DNA of 64,000 nt from Pholiota molesta (taxonomy: Eukaryota > Basidiomycota > Agaricomycetes > Agaricales > Strophariaceae). Positions 23,521-36,235 of this stretch are shown here, in pieces. Position 1 is the first letter of the stretch, and the number at the start of each line of letters is the position of its first letter. The DNA lies in the NCBI GenBank assembly GCA_014925825.1, contig JACGCK010000072.1, forward strand, positions 62,001 through 126,000, given 5' to 3'. The translations under genes were made by a program, and so were the position numbers. Below the pieces are notes generated by a model. It made no database searches. It saw only the letters and a program-made list of their open reading frames with translations, and was not told where the DNA came from.

Positions 23521-26500
23521 CCAACGACAAAGGGGACAGGGAAGGGCGTGCCTTGAAAACTCTTTGTCCCCGTGTGAGATTAAGTGTCAACGATTTTCAA
23601 GAAAATCATTGATAGAAGTATCAAGGGTCGGTCTTGGATCGGTCTAAAAAATGAATACACTTTGGCACTTCGACCAGCTTGCAACCGATATGAAAACTTA
23701 ACAGAGGCCATCATCAAGGTCTTGTAAACCTGTCAAACAAAGGACATTTATGATGAACAGTTAACGTTAACGTGCACACCATCTACCCAGTTTAGCTAGG
23801 AAGGGACTTGAACATTTGAATCTCAATGAATAACACTTCAATACAGCCATTTATGCAACGCTTGTCCAGGCCTCTTAATGAGAAACGTTAGCTCAACTTC
23901 AGAGCCTTAGCTCAATGACATAAAAATTTCAAGATATTCTTTCGATAAGTACGGTCGCACTGAGATCGTAGGACTTCAATTAAATATAAAAATAGATTTT
24001 CAGCTGACTTAGCTGCGAGGTTACCTTGATGTTGATGAGTTACTTCGGGCAAGCAAATCGAAAAGGTCTGAGTATTTATCGTATTTTTGTATACTTCCAC
24101 TTGTAAATCAATTTATGGTGATGAGAATCTATTCCAACGCTGAGATCCCATACCAGAACAACGTTACAACCCTGGACATCAGCGCCCATTCGCAAATGTT
24201 CCCAGAGACGAGATATTGGTATACGGATTACTATCATCGGATTTACGTACATACAGACATGGGCGCCAGAGCGCTGGGGACTCGCAGCTGATTGCTGATA
24301 AACAGGGCCCAGTTCAGCTAACTGAATTATTGGTTGTGCAACAAGACTTCGATGCAATATTCAAACGAAACGAGGGTATTATAATAAAGAAATAAGCGTC
24401 TATATAAAATAACGCAGGACAAGGTGTGAAGGTAAAAGACCGTGCCACAAAGACCTTGACTCCCTGCCGCACAGAAACTGATTGATCAATCATTGGGCTT
24501 TGACATACTGGCATGTACACCTGATTATGACTTAGAATGTGATCGAAAATCGCTCCAAAATATCCTATACGTCATGCTCCCAATGGGCGGTGAAGCTTTG
24601 AAGCTTAACTACAAGGCTCAGTATCTTCCCACCTCGCAATGATCATTGCTGTAGCGGACGTACTAGTAGCAATTTGTTCCATAACAAGGAGTTGACTACA
24701 AGACTTCGTCGAATGAGATATTCAATCTCCCAGACCATCCCTATACCAATGATATCGAAAGGCAGAATCCAGAATCTTTTTACGGGGCTAGATGATTGGA
24801 ATGCATACAATATGCATGACGTTTGACTCAGAGAGCGCGAAGTGGACATGTTATGGAGCCCACTGAAAGACATATATTATCGGTGTCCGCGGTGTTAAAA
24901 TTAGCTCAGCGCATTTTAGCGCCCGGTATCTAAGCGCTCGCGTTTCTGCTGACTTACAAGCGCATAATCTGATTAGGCGCCGGCGACAGCCGCAGCTGAG
25001 CCGCTAGACCTTTAAGCTTAGCTTTTGGGCGCATATTACTGTCTGGTATCTTTGTAGATAATGGGGAACTTTGCAGATCATACGGTCTCAACATTTAGGA
25101 CAATTGGAAAGACTAAAAGAACTATCTATGCTCAGTTAATATTCATGTGCACTGTCTCATAGGCTTAGACCTGTATTACTTCGAAATGTTTATGAGCGCC
25201 ACAATTCCTGTATGTTGTAAATTAGAAGTTGGCTGACCGCTGAGCTCAATGAACTTGAACTTCAAATCTCTGCTCATCGGAACTCGTCTAAATGTTCCAA
25301 TGCAACAAGTAAATGAATACTACATCATTACATGTGAAGGCCGAAAATAAATTTTAAGATTTCTTCTTGGCTGCGATGGCTTGCTTATCTACATATTAGG
25401 CTCTCCAAATGTCATTTTTTGTCGCTAGTGTACTAGAAACAATTGGAGACGCGTGGACTTCAAATTAGGTTCCCAAGCTTCCTATCAACAAGCGATGGAA
25501 ACGTACACTCGCATAGACGAATCGCAACCGCTTCGACCGCAAACTCAACTCACAGCTCAGGTACTTACAGATGTTTTCTGATAAGACGTTCGGATCCGCG
25601 GAAATAGACGCGGTTCCCATCCACCACGGGCCGCGTCGAATTCATGAGGCATTATGCCCATCGCATGATTCAGATACTTAGTAGCGAGCCTATTCAGATA
25701 TGATTAACAATTGATTGAGTTGTTTATCTCCCCAATCACCGTGAGAAGAGCAAAGTGTGTCGGGTGGCCTCGGGTGGCATAGTCGCATACTTGAGCCTGG
25801 CGCCGGCGCCCAGAACGCGGTCCCGACACTTTTCCAATGCTTCTCCGGCAGTCGAGGAACCAGCGAGGAACACAAGGAACACAAGGAACCCAGGCATCGG
25901 TAGATATAGTGGCGTCTATTGGTGTTGGATTAGGTTGAATTACATAGACTCCGTAGACACGATTATTTTTAACTCTCCTTACTTGTCCAGCAGATGATCA
26001 TGAGTGGCAGAGATCGAATATAATGTGGAAGGAATTTGAAGTATTCGCTACCTCGATTTCCGCATTAACTTTAGAGAGAATGAGAATGACGAGATGATAT
26101 GTGGATTCCATCCCGTACCGTATGCGCAGTCGCTCATCTTCTCTCATTAACAACGGATTCACTTCTTAATATTCCGAGGAACTGGCCCACAAGTTCTTGT
26201 ATAACACAGGTTCTCGCGATCGCATTCGTGGAAGATGTTGATAGGTCTAAATCTACAGCCATGCACCCTCATTCCGTATCGTTATATGTACTTATACAGA
26301 ACCTGAGAGCAATTGGATCCCGGGAAGCAGCTTTCGCTTGCCGGAGCCGCTGGCAGCATGGAAGTAGAGATTAAAGATTCAGAACGGCCCGGGGAGTACC
26401 ATGGCAGCATGGAAGTAAGGTAACCAGCAATTATAATCAATTATACCTCGATATACTCCCATTTATCTTACACAGGCGAAGTACTGAGTTTCTATGCTTC

Positions 26501-27066
26501 ATACTTACTTAGTGAATCTTGTGACGTAAGAATCTTGTTACAGATGTCGGTTCATCCATAAGACCAATCAAATACAAGTCGGCGACTGCGCAGCGGCGCT
26601 TGGCCTCTCCATCACATAGGAACAAATTTCCAGTAACGAAGGATCCTTTTCGTGTCAGAAATTGCATCGGCACTATAACAGAGTACGAAAGGCTATGTAC
26701 GACGGCATATTATGCCAACATACCCTTTTGGTCATAAAAAAAAGTTAAATTAAAATATATCCAACTAAGAAGAGTAGGAAAATAAATATTCTGCAGATAA
26801 CTTGAGCGGATGCTAGAGTCTGACTGCAAGGCAAAAGGGTGGAGAAAATGCTAAGGTAGGTTGGGTAGGAATAGCACGTGTTTGGGAACGAGTTCAAGTT
26901 ACGATAGAATCTGCAGAGGTGGCACTGCCGCCAAATTCCAATACCATGTCATCTCTCCTTCCGAACAACAACACGCGACAAACAACACGCGACAGCCTAT
27001 ATTACTTCCCAACATATCTGTACCGACGTATGCTATCTTTTGTTCCCTGTTCAAAAAACTTCGGCA
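23521..27066. other. Gene-poor stretch
   Basis: About 3.5 kb without a supportable gene; frames are short and stop-rich. A patch at about 24905-25035 is crowded with AGCGC/GGCGCC words, some in inverted orientation, and may be a decayed repeat. A short tandem of GAGGAACAC-type units lies at about 25853-25890, and GGCAGCATGGAAGTA is duplicated at 26350-26364 and 26403-26417. The right end holds the promoter of the Zn2Cys6 gene. Confidence 0.5.
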
Positions 27067-30000
27067 ATGGACCACTCCAAGCTTCAACTATCCCGACTCT
27101 CAGAGCCGCCTTCTGCTTCACCCATCAACGAAACATTCAGAGACGTGCTCCCTTCCAGCATTCGAGTTCCAACAAAAGCGGCGAGGAGGATTAGGTGATA
27201 ATCTTTTCTCTGTCACTACGTTGCACAATATTTTGACGCTCAATACGCAGGGGGGAAATCGCATGTGCAGAGTGTCGAAGGCTTAAGATACGATGCGACA
27301 GGACTGTACCATGTTCCACTTGTGTCAAGCGCGGATGCGGGGCGCTTTGCCCGAATGGTATTTTATTTATTTTCAATCCTACGAGGATCTTTGAGTCACT
27401 ATTTTTACAAGGGACTATTCCTCCTGGCGAGGGAAGTCGGTGAGTTTTACATGTCGCTGCACATCCAATATACTCAATCAATCTTTTCGTAACAGATTTG
27501 TCTTGGCGGCTACCGATCATTTGCGTCACAAAATGACAAGGATGGAAGCGCGTATGCGATCATTGGAAGATGCACTTGCCATTATCCATGGCTCAGAGTC
27601 AGATCGACCGCATCCACTACTCAGTGTATGTGTAAACGAAGACATGGACGAAGATGAGGATGCCCCACAGTTCAGAGCCGTATCCGAGGACCTACCACAG
27701 CCACAAGTACCACTTCGTGAAGCATCGGGAACTCTTTGGTTCGATGGCCAGGGCGGTTCTCGTTTCTTTGGGCCATCCGGGGGATCTGAGGTTTGTCAAT
27801 TTTGTCCATCTTACCAATTTACTTGCGCTGATTTAAGTTGTTAGAGTCTTTTATTGGTTAATCACGCAATCATATTGCCGGTTTTGTGGAAAACTGATTT
27901 GCCTTCTGTTTTCTCAATAGTCTTCCGAAAAGATTTCGCGACCAACAGCCAAACCTTCAGGTCTTTCGCTTCAGGAGTTAGATCCATCCTACTTGTCGCC
28001 AGAAATTAATCACTGTTATCAATCTTTCCCATTCACACCTCCCAACGTCGTTGCGTCATCCGTTCAGACGACGATAGAATCTTTTCTGCCTTCAATTGAT
28101 AGGGCAATTACTCTATGTGATACCTTTTTAGAACATCTTTCATGGATGTTCCACATTGTCTCTCGCCATAAACTGGTGAACGAACTCATTCCGATCATAT
28201 ACAAGCAAGTTCCCGTTTCATATGGCCCGCATGATCTCGCCTTGCTGCTTATCGTTTTGGGGGTAGGCTCTTTAGTCGATCTCAGCCTCTCACCATACAA
28301 TCTCGAAGCCCAACATTATTATCGGCTCGCCAGAGCGACATTGTCCCTTCAATCAGTCTTGGGCGCTCAGTCTATGGTCACCGTCAAGGTTTGTTCTCTG
28401 TTCTTTTCGTGCTTTCTGATACATCTAATACATATAATCTAGGTATTGCATCTAATGAGTATTTACAATGGCATGAGTGGGAAGGAGAGCAATCTCGAGC
28501 AGTCGTATGTGCTCCTCCATCTAGCCGGGCAAATTGCTTCACAGGTACGTGGTTGCTCAAAATGCTTACCGGATGTATTCCCACTAATTATGGTTAATTT
28601 GTTCCTTATTTTTCCAGATCGGCTTTCGTGAGTTTTATTTTCTCTCAGGATTGCCTGTAAAGGGGAAACACTTTCGCTGACCCAGAATAACATTCTCACT
28701 AGATATTGATCCATCGATGTGGGGATTTGAAGGCAGAGAGGCATATGACCGCCGAGTTTATTTCTGGAATCTGATGGCAGGCGTACTGTGGCAGGTATGT
28801 TGACCGGCTTTGTGCAAGCATTTTAATTTTCACTCATTTCCCGATTGGACCTATGGTAATAACCCGCCTTTTGTTGTTTTGTTAGAGTTTAGTCACAGGA
28901 AGACCGCCAAGCCTATTCCTGTCGTACATCGACTGCCAAATCCCCAGAGTCGAAGATGAGAATCTATATCAAGAAGGGGAAGTTCCCTTAGGATGTGGGT
29001 TTATGTGATTGATCACCCACACGCCTTCCTCATTATCTATCTTTTTGACAGTCGGTATATGGGGCTTCAAGGCCAGTGCCGAGTGTCTCGTGCCACTTGT
29101 GCGCATTGCGTTGGCTGTGAAGCCTCCAAATTACGAGACTGTCATGGATCTCGATCGCAAAATTCGGGAGCTGGCATTGCCGCGCGCCGACTCTCTTCAA
29201 AGCAATGCCGACCGGACAGCTATTTCGATGCGCACATTCGTGAGGTCACACTACCAGGAACTCAGTATGTTTTCGCTTTTTCATTGCTGCATGTACAACC
29301 CAAGTCTGACTCTTCTTTAATGTATTGATTCATTCCCTTTCGATTGGGTCTGATCCTCTTTTTTTATTGTTATCTATCGTTTGATTTACAGTGCTGTTAT
29401 TCCTACACCGTGCCTACTTTGCCCAGGCGATGACGGAATATGGTGATAACCCGTTGAGCAGCCCTTATAGCCAGTCGGTTACCGCAGCATACTCCAGCGC
29501 CTGTGTCGTTCTCCAGGATACGAAAGCGCAGTTCCTGAAGAAGCCCTTTCTTTGCGCGCGTATTTGGCGCATCTGGACCTTCACTTTCTCCGCAGCTGTA
29601 TGATCTTTTCATTTCTAGAATGGATCGGCAACGCTGACGGCAACGGCGACAATCTTTAGGTGATCGTTGGCACGATTGCTATTCGGGGAGTGCACTTGAA
29701 CATGAAACCGCCTCCCTTGGAAGAATTTGAAGAGATATGCAAGATATTTGTATCAGCGGCGGAAACTAGCAGTCGGGCCGCCCGGGCGCTTGTGAGTTAT
29801 TTCACCTTTTTTTAAGCCTTCTGTGAGAATCATTTGTTGATTTGTCTCTGCCTCTTTTTAATAGCCCGTGTTAGAAGCCATGCTTGGGAAAGCGCGCGAA
29901 GCCCATCTGTACTACAAGGAAAAGGGAAAGTTCGCACCCTCTCAGAGTCCAAGTGTCGATGATTTGCTTTACTTTGGAGGAAACAATACGGTTGTCCAGC

Positions 30001-30848
30001 GCGAACTGACCGGGACCGCCCCTAATCTATCTGAACCTTCATGTCCACCTCCCCAACGCCCCCAAAGCTTATCTGCGCCTTCGATAACACCCTCTCATAG
30101 CCTTTCTCTAGATCACGGCGTACATCATATCCCGTCCGCTTCATCGATACCAATACCGCCGAAACCGCTCCACCCTGCCACGTCGATTCGGCCGCCGCCC
30201 CTCACCTATCCAATTACAGCGCCATTGAACTTGAACACGGCGCTTCCTCCGTTGTCGCACCTTTCGCGTCAGCAACAGAAACAAAAACAGCCACAAGTAG
30301 TGGCTTCAGCGAGCCAATCCTCGTCGACCTCTCGCGCGCAGTCATTTTTGCCGTCGCTACTAGCGCCGTACGAGACCTTTGCGGACCTGTCCGGGGGATG
30401 GAGCGGGCTCTTTCATGAGGTTCCGTCGCATGCGCCGGCGTATGGGCTGCAGCACCACCATCGCTCAAGTGCTACTGATACGACGAATCCGGGGATGCAT
30501 CATGATGGTCACGATGATCAACATGCTGCTGCACGCGAGCCGGCGCATGGATCACTCGGTGCTCCGCATCAGCTGTACCAACAGCAGTATTCATTGCCCA
30601 CAGGGACCAATGGGCAGCCTGAGGGCGTCATGCTCGATGATAGGTGGGCTTCGTTCATGAATTATGGGGTTATGGGGGAGAGGTTGGACCGCTCGCATGA
30701 TCCCCCGTATCAAAGCCAGAGCCAGAGCCTACAGTACCATCCACACCAACCCCTCCTCGGCACCCACCGCCATGACTGGTCACTCCATGTGGGGGTGGTC
30801 GTCACGGTGGGTCCTTATTGGCTATTTGTCGTCCAAAGATATATATAG
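27067..30848 (+). CDS. Zn2Cys6 transcription factor with fungal_trans domain
   Basis: Nuclear DNA-binding regulator. The start at 27067 gives MDHSKLQLSRLSEPPS. A small exon (27251-27357) holds the whole zinc cluster: CAECRRLKIRCD, then PCSTCVKRGCGALCPN, six cysteines in the Gal4-type spacing. Downstream, FVLAATDHLRHKMTRMEARM and RSLEDALAII form the linker and coiled coil, and SGTLWFDGQGGSRFFGPSGG leads into the fungal_trans domain (ELIPIIYKQVPVSYGPHDLA, HYYRLARATLSLQSV, SMWGFEGREAYDRRVYFWNL). The late part (about 30000-30600) is a disordered Pro/Ser/Gln/His-rich tail, perhaps activating. There are about ten short introns. The last 60 residues and the stop at 30848 are uncertain, because a splice near 30800 would change the frame. 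Target genes are unknown. Confidence 0.88.
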
Positions 30849-31728
30849 CGGACAGGCGCCTATGCTTCGACAGACCAAATAAGTTGTAACGTCGTCACTG
30901 GGATCGATGCCACATCAAATGACGTGGTATCTTGACGCGATTCGCTCGTAATTCTTTGCCTGGTATATCCAGCACTCGATTCGATCGATTCGGCCTACCA
31001 CGCCATTCATCTTAGCTGAAGTAATCGCGTTTTATAGACGTGGACGATATATGGCACTTGCTCAATATGATGTTGGAGGAAGGATCGTAAGGTGTTGGGC
31101 GGAACCCGTAAGGGTGCCATGAATTTTGATGTGAGATGGGAGCATTTGTATTCTCACAAATATCTTGCGCCTGAATCAGTACCTGGCGAGGCCATTGACA
31201 AGCTTCATTAATATTTTTCCAACCATCTTGTTTTCAATGCCTGCACCTCTGATATTGGTCTGGACCTTTCATTCGGCGTTCTAGACAGCTTGTAGCGAAT
31301 AATTAAAGTGTGAACGCACTGGGTTATTCCCTTGTACTATTTTTAGAACAGACCTACTCAAGATTCTCAAGAAAAGTTATGGCCAGAATCGGGTGGAGGA
31401 GGTTCTTGTGAATACATTATACACGAGTTGGTGAGTTTTATAGAGCAAGAATGTTCGAGGATAACAATCAAAAGTGCAAGATAAATGGAGAGCTGAGGGT
31501 ATTGGAATGGGTTGTTATGGTAATGGGTATCACAATGTCCCTCAGAAGCTCATCACAGATGAAGCGAGGGAAGGATGGGAGGTATGATGAGATGGGGTCC
31601 GAAGCTTGCTACGAGTTAATGAGCTCGACTACAAGCGACACTGAGCGACGTAACCACTCACAAATCAAAAGATAAATGAATTTACGTATCTGAAAAATTC
31701 CAGAGGTCTCAAGGTCTGCAAATATCCA
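30849..31728. other. Intergenic region
   Basis: About 0.9 kb between the 3-prime ends of two convergent genes. Only short unconvincing frames were seen; no repeats or RNA genes recognised. Confidence 0.5.
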
Positions 31729-32199
31729 TCACTCATTCTGTCCTGACGTTTCCTCTGGGGTTGCTCCCTCAGCTTGAGGCGGCACTTTGGCACTCGAGTC
31801 CGGCGACATTTGTGCGGTAGGTTTTGGCTGGGCATTCGGATCTCGCGTCTTCTCCAAGTCCTGCTTGACTTGCGCGTCGAAGGCGTCTTCATCGAACGAG
31901 TGCCGGCAGCATGAGGTGCAACATCCTGCGCTACCGGTTCCTGCGCCGTAGGTTTCTGGAGTGAAGATTGGTCAATGGTTATTAGCGCAGTGAATTTTGG
32001 AGTTGTCGGTGGGATGAACGATATAACGGCAAACGAAACGAGACGCACTTGTGCCACAGAACGCAGTGAGACCAGAGAAAAGGACTATGCCTGGTGTGAT
32101 TTTCGATGCCATTAGGTATGTCAATACTTGTATTTTTTTCGCGTGTTACTTACAACACCCTCCACAGATGAGAGAACAAGCATCTCCTCCGTTACTCAT
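31729..32199 (-). CDS. Small Cys-rich putative membrane protein, unknown function
   Basis: A 104-residue protein from three exons (32199-32154, 32090-32049, 31955-31729), total 315 bases in frame. It begins MSNGGDACSLICGGCC, then a short hydrophobic stretch IVLFSGLTAFCGT that could span a membrane, then GAGTGSAGCCTSCCRHSFDE with paired cysteines. The second half is acidic and polar (FDAQVKQDLEKTRDPNAQPK) with a Pro/Gln/Glu-rich end. The clustered CC pairs suggest palmitoylation or metal binding; I do not recognise a named family, though small CC-rich tail-anchored proteins are common in fungi. Good donors (GTAAGT, GTGCGT) and matching phases support it. Confidence 0.65.
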
Positions 32200-33895
32200 G
32201 AGTGTAGAGTGGGTATGAAAGGAAAAGGAAAGACAAAGAAAAGGAGTTCGGAATGAGAGTGAAGAAGAGAGTAACAGAATGAATGTAGGCTTGATTAGTC
32301 CCCGACGGCGCCACGCACTATGATGGCCGTTTTCTTATGTAAACAGTAAACTCATTCAGAGCTTTCAGCTTCAACACCGTTCCACCACCATCACTCATAC
32401 CGTGCCAACTTGGTACCATAATGGACTCATATGCTATGCTATCTTGTCTTTTCTGCGGGGAACTTGGAGAGGATCTCTTCTCCGTATGACCAATGCCTGT
32501 TCTGCTAAACTTCTATTGGTGGAAGTTGGTTGGAAGACCCAGTTTTTGGGTGGGCCGAGTCGACACGCTCTCACTTGCCATTCCCTAGCTTAATGGAACT
32601 TGGGGGCGCTCAACATACGAGTCACTAGCTCCAATCCTTAGGCTTCGTCTTTCTGTACGGTGACGCTCTGATGAATGAGCAGGATTTCCAACCGCACACT
32701 TCTAGCCAGCCATACTCCATTCCCATGGTAATGCCCTTTCGCTACCTAGTTCCGGAAAGGAGCAACGGTTGGACGAGAGGACATGCATGATAGAAGAAAG
32801 CATGGCTGGCAAAAAGCATTGTTGTTGGTCCTCAAGCTGATGTGGGACGTCATCCACGGAGAGGTGTAAACGTCGTTGATAGTGTGCTACTACTAGATCT
32901 TGGGTGGAACGCATCTCGAGGGCTTGATACAGTTGACTACCAGGGCAGAATGAACTAGGACGGTCTTGCAGAACAAGAAGTCAAGAGAATCTGGGATGCC
33001 TTTTATATGTTTGCGCTGATCCTCCAGAATCAGTATGTCCGATTGCCTCCGGATTGGGTCCTCTGAATTGGAACCGCGATGCAGCGCAACTATATACAAA
33101 GAAGACAACCCTAAGGCCTGGAGTCTGGAACCAGAGTCAAGAGGTGCTGTGCACTACATTTATCTCTATGCGTATGTCATCGTCCAGTCATTTCTGCGAT
33201 CATTCGTGAGCGTGTGAGCTCCCGGTGCACCCACCGATAGTAGAACCAATAATTGAGCCTCTTAAACTCCACAATCTCCGTTCAGACTGCCCACATCGTG
33301 CAGTAGTACACGGTATGTACGATATTTGAACTGGCTTATATTCCAAATCTAATCTTCGCAGCAGTGCCCGGGAAAGGAGACCATGTTCTGTCCGTCGGAC
33401 TCGGTCGGAACGTACGCAACATGGATGGGTAGTATGGAAGCCTATCGCAGCTTGAAACTCGGCGAGATTTGGAGAGAGGACGATTAAATGGGGCGCTGTA
33501 CTCAAGATGCGGATATAGCAGCTTGTATCGAGCACGGTGTATTGATTTACGCCAAGCCTCAAGGCAATGGCGCTGTTTCCTCGTGTACTCATCGCAACTT
33601 CAAGTAAGTAATTCGCTCATGGATCGATTAAGTGACACCTACTTAAACAGTGCTGTGAGCTCCAGCATAGCGTATCTTGATGTAGGTGTGATTCTTCAGA
33701 AAATGTGATTATTTGAAAGAGGTATACGTAAAGAGAGCGAAGGATTCGTGCGTAGGGATGTATCTTTATTCTCATTCATTGAACATTCACAGAGATCCAG
33801 ACGATCATGTTTGTGGTAACCGGTGATCGCACATTGGATTGGTTCGACTGAATGCTTTGCTTTCCAAAAATTTGGACACCTGTTGCAAGGTATCG
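32200..33895. other. Intergenic region, possible isolated exon near 33.5 kb
   Basis: About 1.7 kb with no gene I can support. On the plus strand at about 33510-33604 a short frame reads CIEHGVLIYAKPQGNGAVSS and ends at a good donor (AA/GTAAGTA), so it could be one exon of an unrecognised or broken gene, but no neighbouring exons were found. The rest shows short unrelated frames. Confidence 0.4.
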
Positions 33896-35467
33896 TCACA
33901 ATCCTGCAGCATCAGCCTTTCGTGCTGCCTTCTTCCCTTTCAGTTCTTCAGCTTCTTCTTTAATCGGAGTCCAATCCAGCTCCTCTAAAGATGCACCACT
34001 GTCATCCTTCTCCTCTGATGGAATCGCTGCATCTTCAGCCACAGGTTCATCAGCATCTGCTGCCTCCATCTGACCGCCAGAGTCCTTCTCTCCCGCTTTC
34101 TCTGTGTCTTCAGGATGTTTCGCCTCGTCAAGAGAGGTGCCATCGTCGGCACCGCCCTCGTAATCGCGTGCGATACTGCCAATCTCAGCGCGCAGTGCCT
34201 TGCGCTCGCTCATGAGCTCATGCCAGCGCTCGATGTCGAGGCCGCGGCATCTGTAGAGCGCTTCCCTGCGGGCGGAGATGCTTCGCGCGAGGACGGAGGT
34301 GTAGGAGACCTCGCGGCCTTGGTAGAGAAACCTTGGTGGATGCTCAATTTCATCGTCGAAAGCTACAACAGCGCGCACCACGCACCAGAGGTATCCAAGA
34401 ATTACTGTAGACAAGCCTGAGAGGTATGTTATGGGTTCCATGATGTCCCTGTAGTCAGATTAGTAGCCAGTTAGAATTTCGGGGCGTATTTTGATGAACG
34501 CAGAATTATACACGTACCATCCAAAATCCCAGAATGTTAACCGTGCAACGGCTCCCCAATAAACGACGAGCATGCCAAAGCCCCCAAGCGCCATCTTTCT
34601 GGCACCCTGTCGCGCTTCGGCATCGCATTTCGCCTTTAGACTGTCCATGTCTTGTAGGCGGCCTTCGATCAAATTAAGCCGTCTCCTCAGAAAGCGCGTG
34701 CGGTCAGCGAATGTCGGCACTGACACCCTCAGCAGAGTCTCTGTAATACCACTGTCTTTCCCTTCGTTCCCTTCTATTTCTTTGATGGTGTCGACGGGCA
34801 CTACGCGTGACTCTTCTTGGTTGGCGGCTGGTAGGAGACGCCGTCGGATGGATTCTGGTCCGTAGGAGATGCATATCGTAAATTCGGCCGCACGCGCGGC
34901 GTCGCGGATGAAGTCACCGAGATCTGTGGCGTCGGACCATTGGAATGCCTTTTTATTTATTGATGTACTCCGGAAGGATATCGAGGGGGTTGCTGGAGTG
35001 AGTGAGGCGAGGATTAGATTGCTGACATGGGATAAGGGCTGGGAAGGATGGAGAAGGAATATAGTTGGTGGGGTCCTCTTGGGTTGGCAAGTATTTGGGA
35101 CATCTTCTGGACTCTTTCTGGTGCTAGATGGGTGGGATAAGGCTCCCAGCGGTAGTATGAGTTTAAATAGATGTGAGGAGGTGGGTGATAGCTTTCCTAA
35201 ACATCACATTACTATTGTATAAATGGTTATGAGAGTCATCACTGGTTACTGACCTCGAGTATTTGTTACTCCCTCTAGCTCATCGCGCCACTCTGCCTGT
35301 CTGCTCGATTCCGACCTCTCGTGTTCCTTCCACTTCGACTTGGATGATGCCTCTGACAGGAAATGTGAATGAGAAACATCTAGATCTCTTTTCCGGCTAA
35401 CATAGAATCGAGTTCCGCGAACTGCTGAGAGACGTATCCTTGTGCCCAGTGGCTTGAAGCATAACAT
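33896..35467 (-). CDS. MCU: Mitochondrial calcium uniporter pore subunit (MCU)
   Basis: Inner-membrane calcium channel. It has three exons (35467-35254, 35196-34518, 34448-33896), 1446 bases, 481 residues. The first exon gives a basic leader, MLCFKPLGTRIRLSAVRGTR, fitting a mitochondrial presequence. The matrix domain includes GKLSPTSSHLFKLILPLGA. A coiled coil (ADRTRFLRRRLNLIEGRLQD) precedes the first membrane helix (MLVVYWGAVARLTFWDFGW). The selectivity filter WDIMEP is split by the second intron, and the second helix follows (LSGLSTVILGYLWCVVR). After it come a second coiled region with EVSYTSVLARSISARREALY and a long acidic C-terminal tail (about residues 380-481). All hallmark residues are present. 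It shares a 219-bp head-to-head spacer with RPS30. Confidence 0.95.
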
Positions 35468-35686
35468 AAAGGTACTGAGAGAAAGTTATGAGGAGCAGGC
35501 GGCAAGCGCCCGAACTGGAAAGACGTCATAGTGGAGGCACGCGACTGACAGCACGCGACGGTCACATGCGTCTGTGGTATTTTTGAGCTCCGATGGCACA
35601 TGCCGAAACTCTAATCGGATAAACTGCATAGTTTCGCAGCCATTTCCCATCATCGTCCTCATCGTCAACCGCATCCTCAAGACACC
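35468..35686. promoter_or_regulatory. Shared bidirectional promoter of MCU and RPS30
   Basis: Only 219 bp separate the divergent start codons. No TATA box is obvious. The RPS30 side is pyrimidine- and CATC/CGTC-rich just before the ATG (about 35640-35685). Both promoters must lie here or within the genes. Confidence 0.6.
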
Positions 35687-36235
35687 ATGGGAAAAGGTAC
35701 AATGCCGCTGTCTACGTCGTTCTGAGCGCTGCTGACGCCTCCTCCGTGTCTTTATCAATGGATAGTCCACGGCTCCCTCGCCCGCGCTGGTAAAGTCAAG
35801 TCGCAGACTCCCAAAGTCGACAAACAAGAGAAGAAAAAGACCCCCAAGGGTCGTGCCAAGAAGCGCATTCTCTACAACCGCCGGTGCGTCATGCTGCTTA
35901 TAGCTTGGAAATCATCTGTCTGACTAGATTTGGCATAATAGCTTCGTGAATGTTACTACGCTACCAGGAGGAAAGAGGAGGATGTGAGTGTTTCCTTTCT
36001 ATCTGTCTTTGGGTTCTTCCGGCCACGTCAGCCTCGCATGGAGGTTACCAATCGCCACCTTTCAAGATGAAAACACCATTTGCATAGTTCACTCTGAAAA
36101 ATTGTGTTGACAAATAGCATCTTAATGTCTTTCGCTCCTATCTGATCTTCTTCTTTCCTCCCATATCCGCATTTTTCCTTTGGCCTTGCGACTGACGAAA
36201 ATCCTCTTCACAGGAACCCCAATCCCGAGAAGTAA
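35687..36235 (+). CDS. RPS30: 40S ribosomal protein eS30
   Basis: Small-subunit ribosomal protein. Four exons (35687-35696, 35766-35883, 35942-35983, 36214-36235) give 192 bases and 63 residues, the normal length. It reads [20 protein letters not shown], then [20 protein letters not shown], and ends with [20 protein letters not shown] plus K. The first exon is only ten bases, common for fungal ribosomal genes. There is no ubiquitin-like fusion of the animal FAU type. The third intron (about 230 bp) is longer than usual. Ribosomal-protein introns often host snoRNAs, but no convincing one was found. Confidence 0.96.

Noticed and set aside
33510..33604. Short plus-strand frame ending in a good splice donor
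   Set aside because: No start, no partner exons and no recognised family, so not called as a gene.
36064..36149. Candidate C/D-box snoRNA in the third RPS30 intron (AAGATGA ... CTGA ... CTGA)
   Set aside because: The C box has a mismatch, the C-prime box is poor and the flanks do not pair into a terminal stem; boxes this short occur by chance.
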